Source of the DNA: JAVXTH01 sp036641395
Lineage (GTDB): Bacteria > Bacillota_I > Bacilli_A > Erysipelotrichales > Erysipelotrichaceae
Direction: 5' to 3'
DNA length: 14,652 nucleotides
Assembly: GCA_036641395.1 (NCBI GenBank)
Contig: JAVWEY010000037.1
Coordinates: 1 to 14,652, forward strand
Shown here piece by piece: positions 13,806 through 14,652 of this stretch (position 1 is the first letter of the stretch; every line of letters begins with the position of its first letter). Position numbers and translations under genes: made by a program. The notes under the pieces are model-generated. The model saw only the letters and a list, made by a program, of their open reading frames with translations, did not search any database and had not been told where the DNA came from.

Positions 13806-14024
13806 TTATTTTTGCCGGAATGTTATGCGCCCACGTGTTAAATCATATGGTGAAATTTCTACTGTAACACGATCACCTGGTAAAATGCGAATGTAGTGCA
13901 TGCGGATTTTACCAGAAACGTGAGCTAATATCTCATGTCCGTTTGCTAATTTCACTTTAAACATTGCGTTCGGTAGAGTGTCTTCGACAACTCCTTCGAT
14001 TTCAATAACATCTTGCTTAGCCAT
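13806..14024 (-). CDS. infA: Translation initiation factor IF-1
   Basis: IF-1 binds the A site of the 30S subunit during initiation. The 72-residue product is a single S1-like OB fold: MAKQDVIEIEGVVEDTLPNA, FKVKLANGHEILAHVSGK, IRILPGDRVTVEISPYDL and TRGRITFRQK. This is the standard full length. The start overlaps the map stop by 8 bases, and the AAGGAGG binding site lies within the end of map, so the two are translationally coupled. Confidence 0.98.
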   Translation of the reverse strand: MAKQDVIEIEGVVEDTLPNAMFKVKLANGHEILAHVSGKIRMHYIRILPGDRVTVEISPYDLTRGRITFRQK

Positions 14025-14652
14025 TATGTGGAAGTTCCTCCTTATCCCTTAATATTGTTAGTATTTCATACCCATCTTTTGTAATTGCAATCGTATGTTC
14101 ATAATGGGCACTTGCGCTTCCGTCCTTCGTGACAACAGTCCAGCCGTCTTTAAGCGTACGCGTTTGTGCCTTTCCCATATGAACCATCGGTTCAATGGCA
14201 ATAGTCATGCCTTCAAATAAACGCATTCCCTTGCCCGGTGGGCCAAAATTAGGAACGATCGGATTCTCATGTACTGAGGTACCTATACCATGACCACTGA
14301 AATCCTGTGGGATACTATATCCATGTGCATAGACATAATCTGCTATCGCATGTGATATATCACTTACACGATTCCCAGGCTTGGCATGTTTCATACCTTC
14401 ATACAATGATTGCTTGGTTACTTCCATCAAATCATGAATTTCTACACTAACTTCGCCGACGGCATAAGTCCATGCGGAGTCTCCATGATAGCCATGATAG
14501 CAAGCACCGATGTCAACTGATACAATGTCACCTTGATGCAAGATTGTATCATCAGGGATACCATGCACCAAGACATTATTGATTGAAATGCAAGTCGCAG
14601 CAGGGAATCCATACAATCCTTTAAAGGATGGTGTGGCATTGTGTTCAAGAAT
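14017..14652 (-). CDS. map: Methionine aminopeptidase type I, partial (N-terminus beyond the window)
   Basis: This enzyme removes the initiator Met from new proteins. The frame stays open to the last base of the window, giving 211 residues that begin ILEHNATPSFKGLYGFPAA. The true start therefore lies outside, and the Met near 14616 is internal. Metal ligands and catalytic residues are visible: the His in VHGIP, two Asp in VDIGACYHGYHGDSAW, His in SGHGIG, Glu in AIEPMV and Glu in YEHTIAIT. About 35-40 N-terminal residues are missing relative to a 250-residue type I enzyme. It precedes infA in the operon, as in many Firmicutes. Confidence 0.97.
   Translation of the reverse strand: MLEHNATPSFKGLYGFPAATCISINNVLVHGIPDDTILHQGDIVSVDIGACYHGYHGDSAWTYAVGEVSVEIHDLMEVTKQSLYEGMKHAKPGNRVSDISHAIADYVYAHGYSIPQDFSGHGIGTSVHENPIVPNFGPPGKGMRLFEGMTIAIEPMVHMGKAQTRTLKDGWTVVTKDGSASAHYEHTIAITKDGYEILTILRDKEELPHNG

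Overview
The window is low-GC chromosomal DNA from a Firmicutes-type bacterium. Ribosomal operon order, L36 of the zinc-binding (C+) type, AAGGAGG ribosome binding sites, lipobox signal peptides and a group II ECF transporter module all fit that, and an Erysipelotrichia-like lineage is my best guess. TGA serves as a normal stop and TGG encodes Trp, so the code is standard and not mycoplasma-like. Every gene I accept is on the minus strand, so transcription runs from high to low coordinates.

Region 1 (14652 to 11463) is the distal end of the S10/spc/alpha ribosomal operon: map (cut by the window edge), infA, rpmJ, rpsM, rpsK, rpoA, rplQ, closed by a strong intrinsic terminator. Gaps are 16 to 27 bases, apart from an 8-base overlap of map and infA.

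Region 2 (11450 to 6544) is a five-gene block between rplQ and the ECF genes, which are adjacent in many Firmicutes. It starts with its own promoter and contains two lipoproteins, an M15-family D,D-carboxypeptidase and a CapA-type metallophosphoesterase, followed by the tRNA uridine methyltransferase TrmR. Then come a membrane-anchored, Cys-rich protein with a C-terminal RraB-like domain (own promoter and terminator) and a membrane protein joining a DUF308/HdeD-like region to a permuted papain-like domain resembling Lnb N-terminal/DUF4105. The last two are the least ordinary genes here.

Region 3 (6519 to 2444) is an operon of ecfA1, ecfA2, ecfT, truA and a PHP-family phosphatase. Every junction overlaps: 25 bases between the two ATPases and ATGA at the other three. 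The ATPases and EcfT form the energizing module of vitamin and micronutrient importers; no substrate-binding S component is in the window.

Region 4 (2408 to 1382) is rplM-rpsI with a consensus promoter, an apparent L13 leader RNA and a terminator. Region 5 (1381 to 1) holds about 450 bases with no convincing gene, then a solitary, self-inhibited (class II) Fic protein with an extended -10 promoter and its own terminator. I found no tRNA, rRNA, CRISPR array or intact mobile element.
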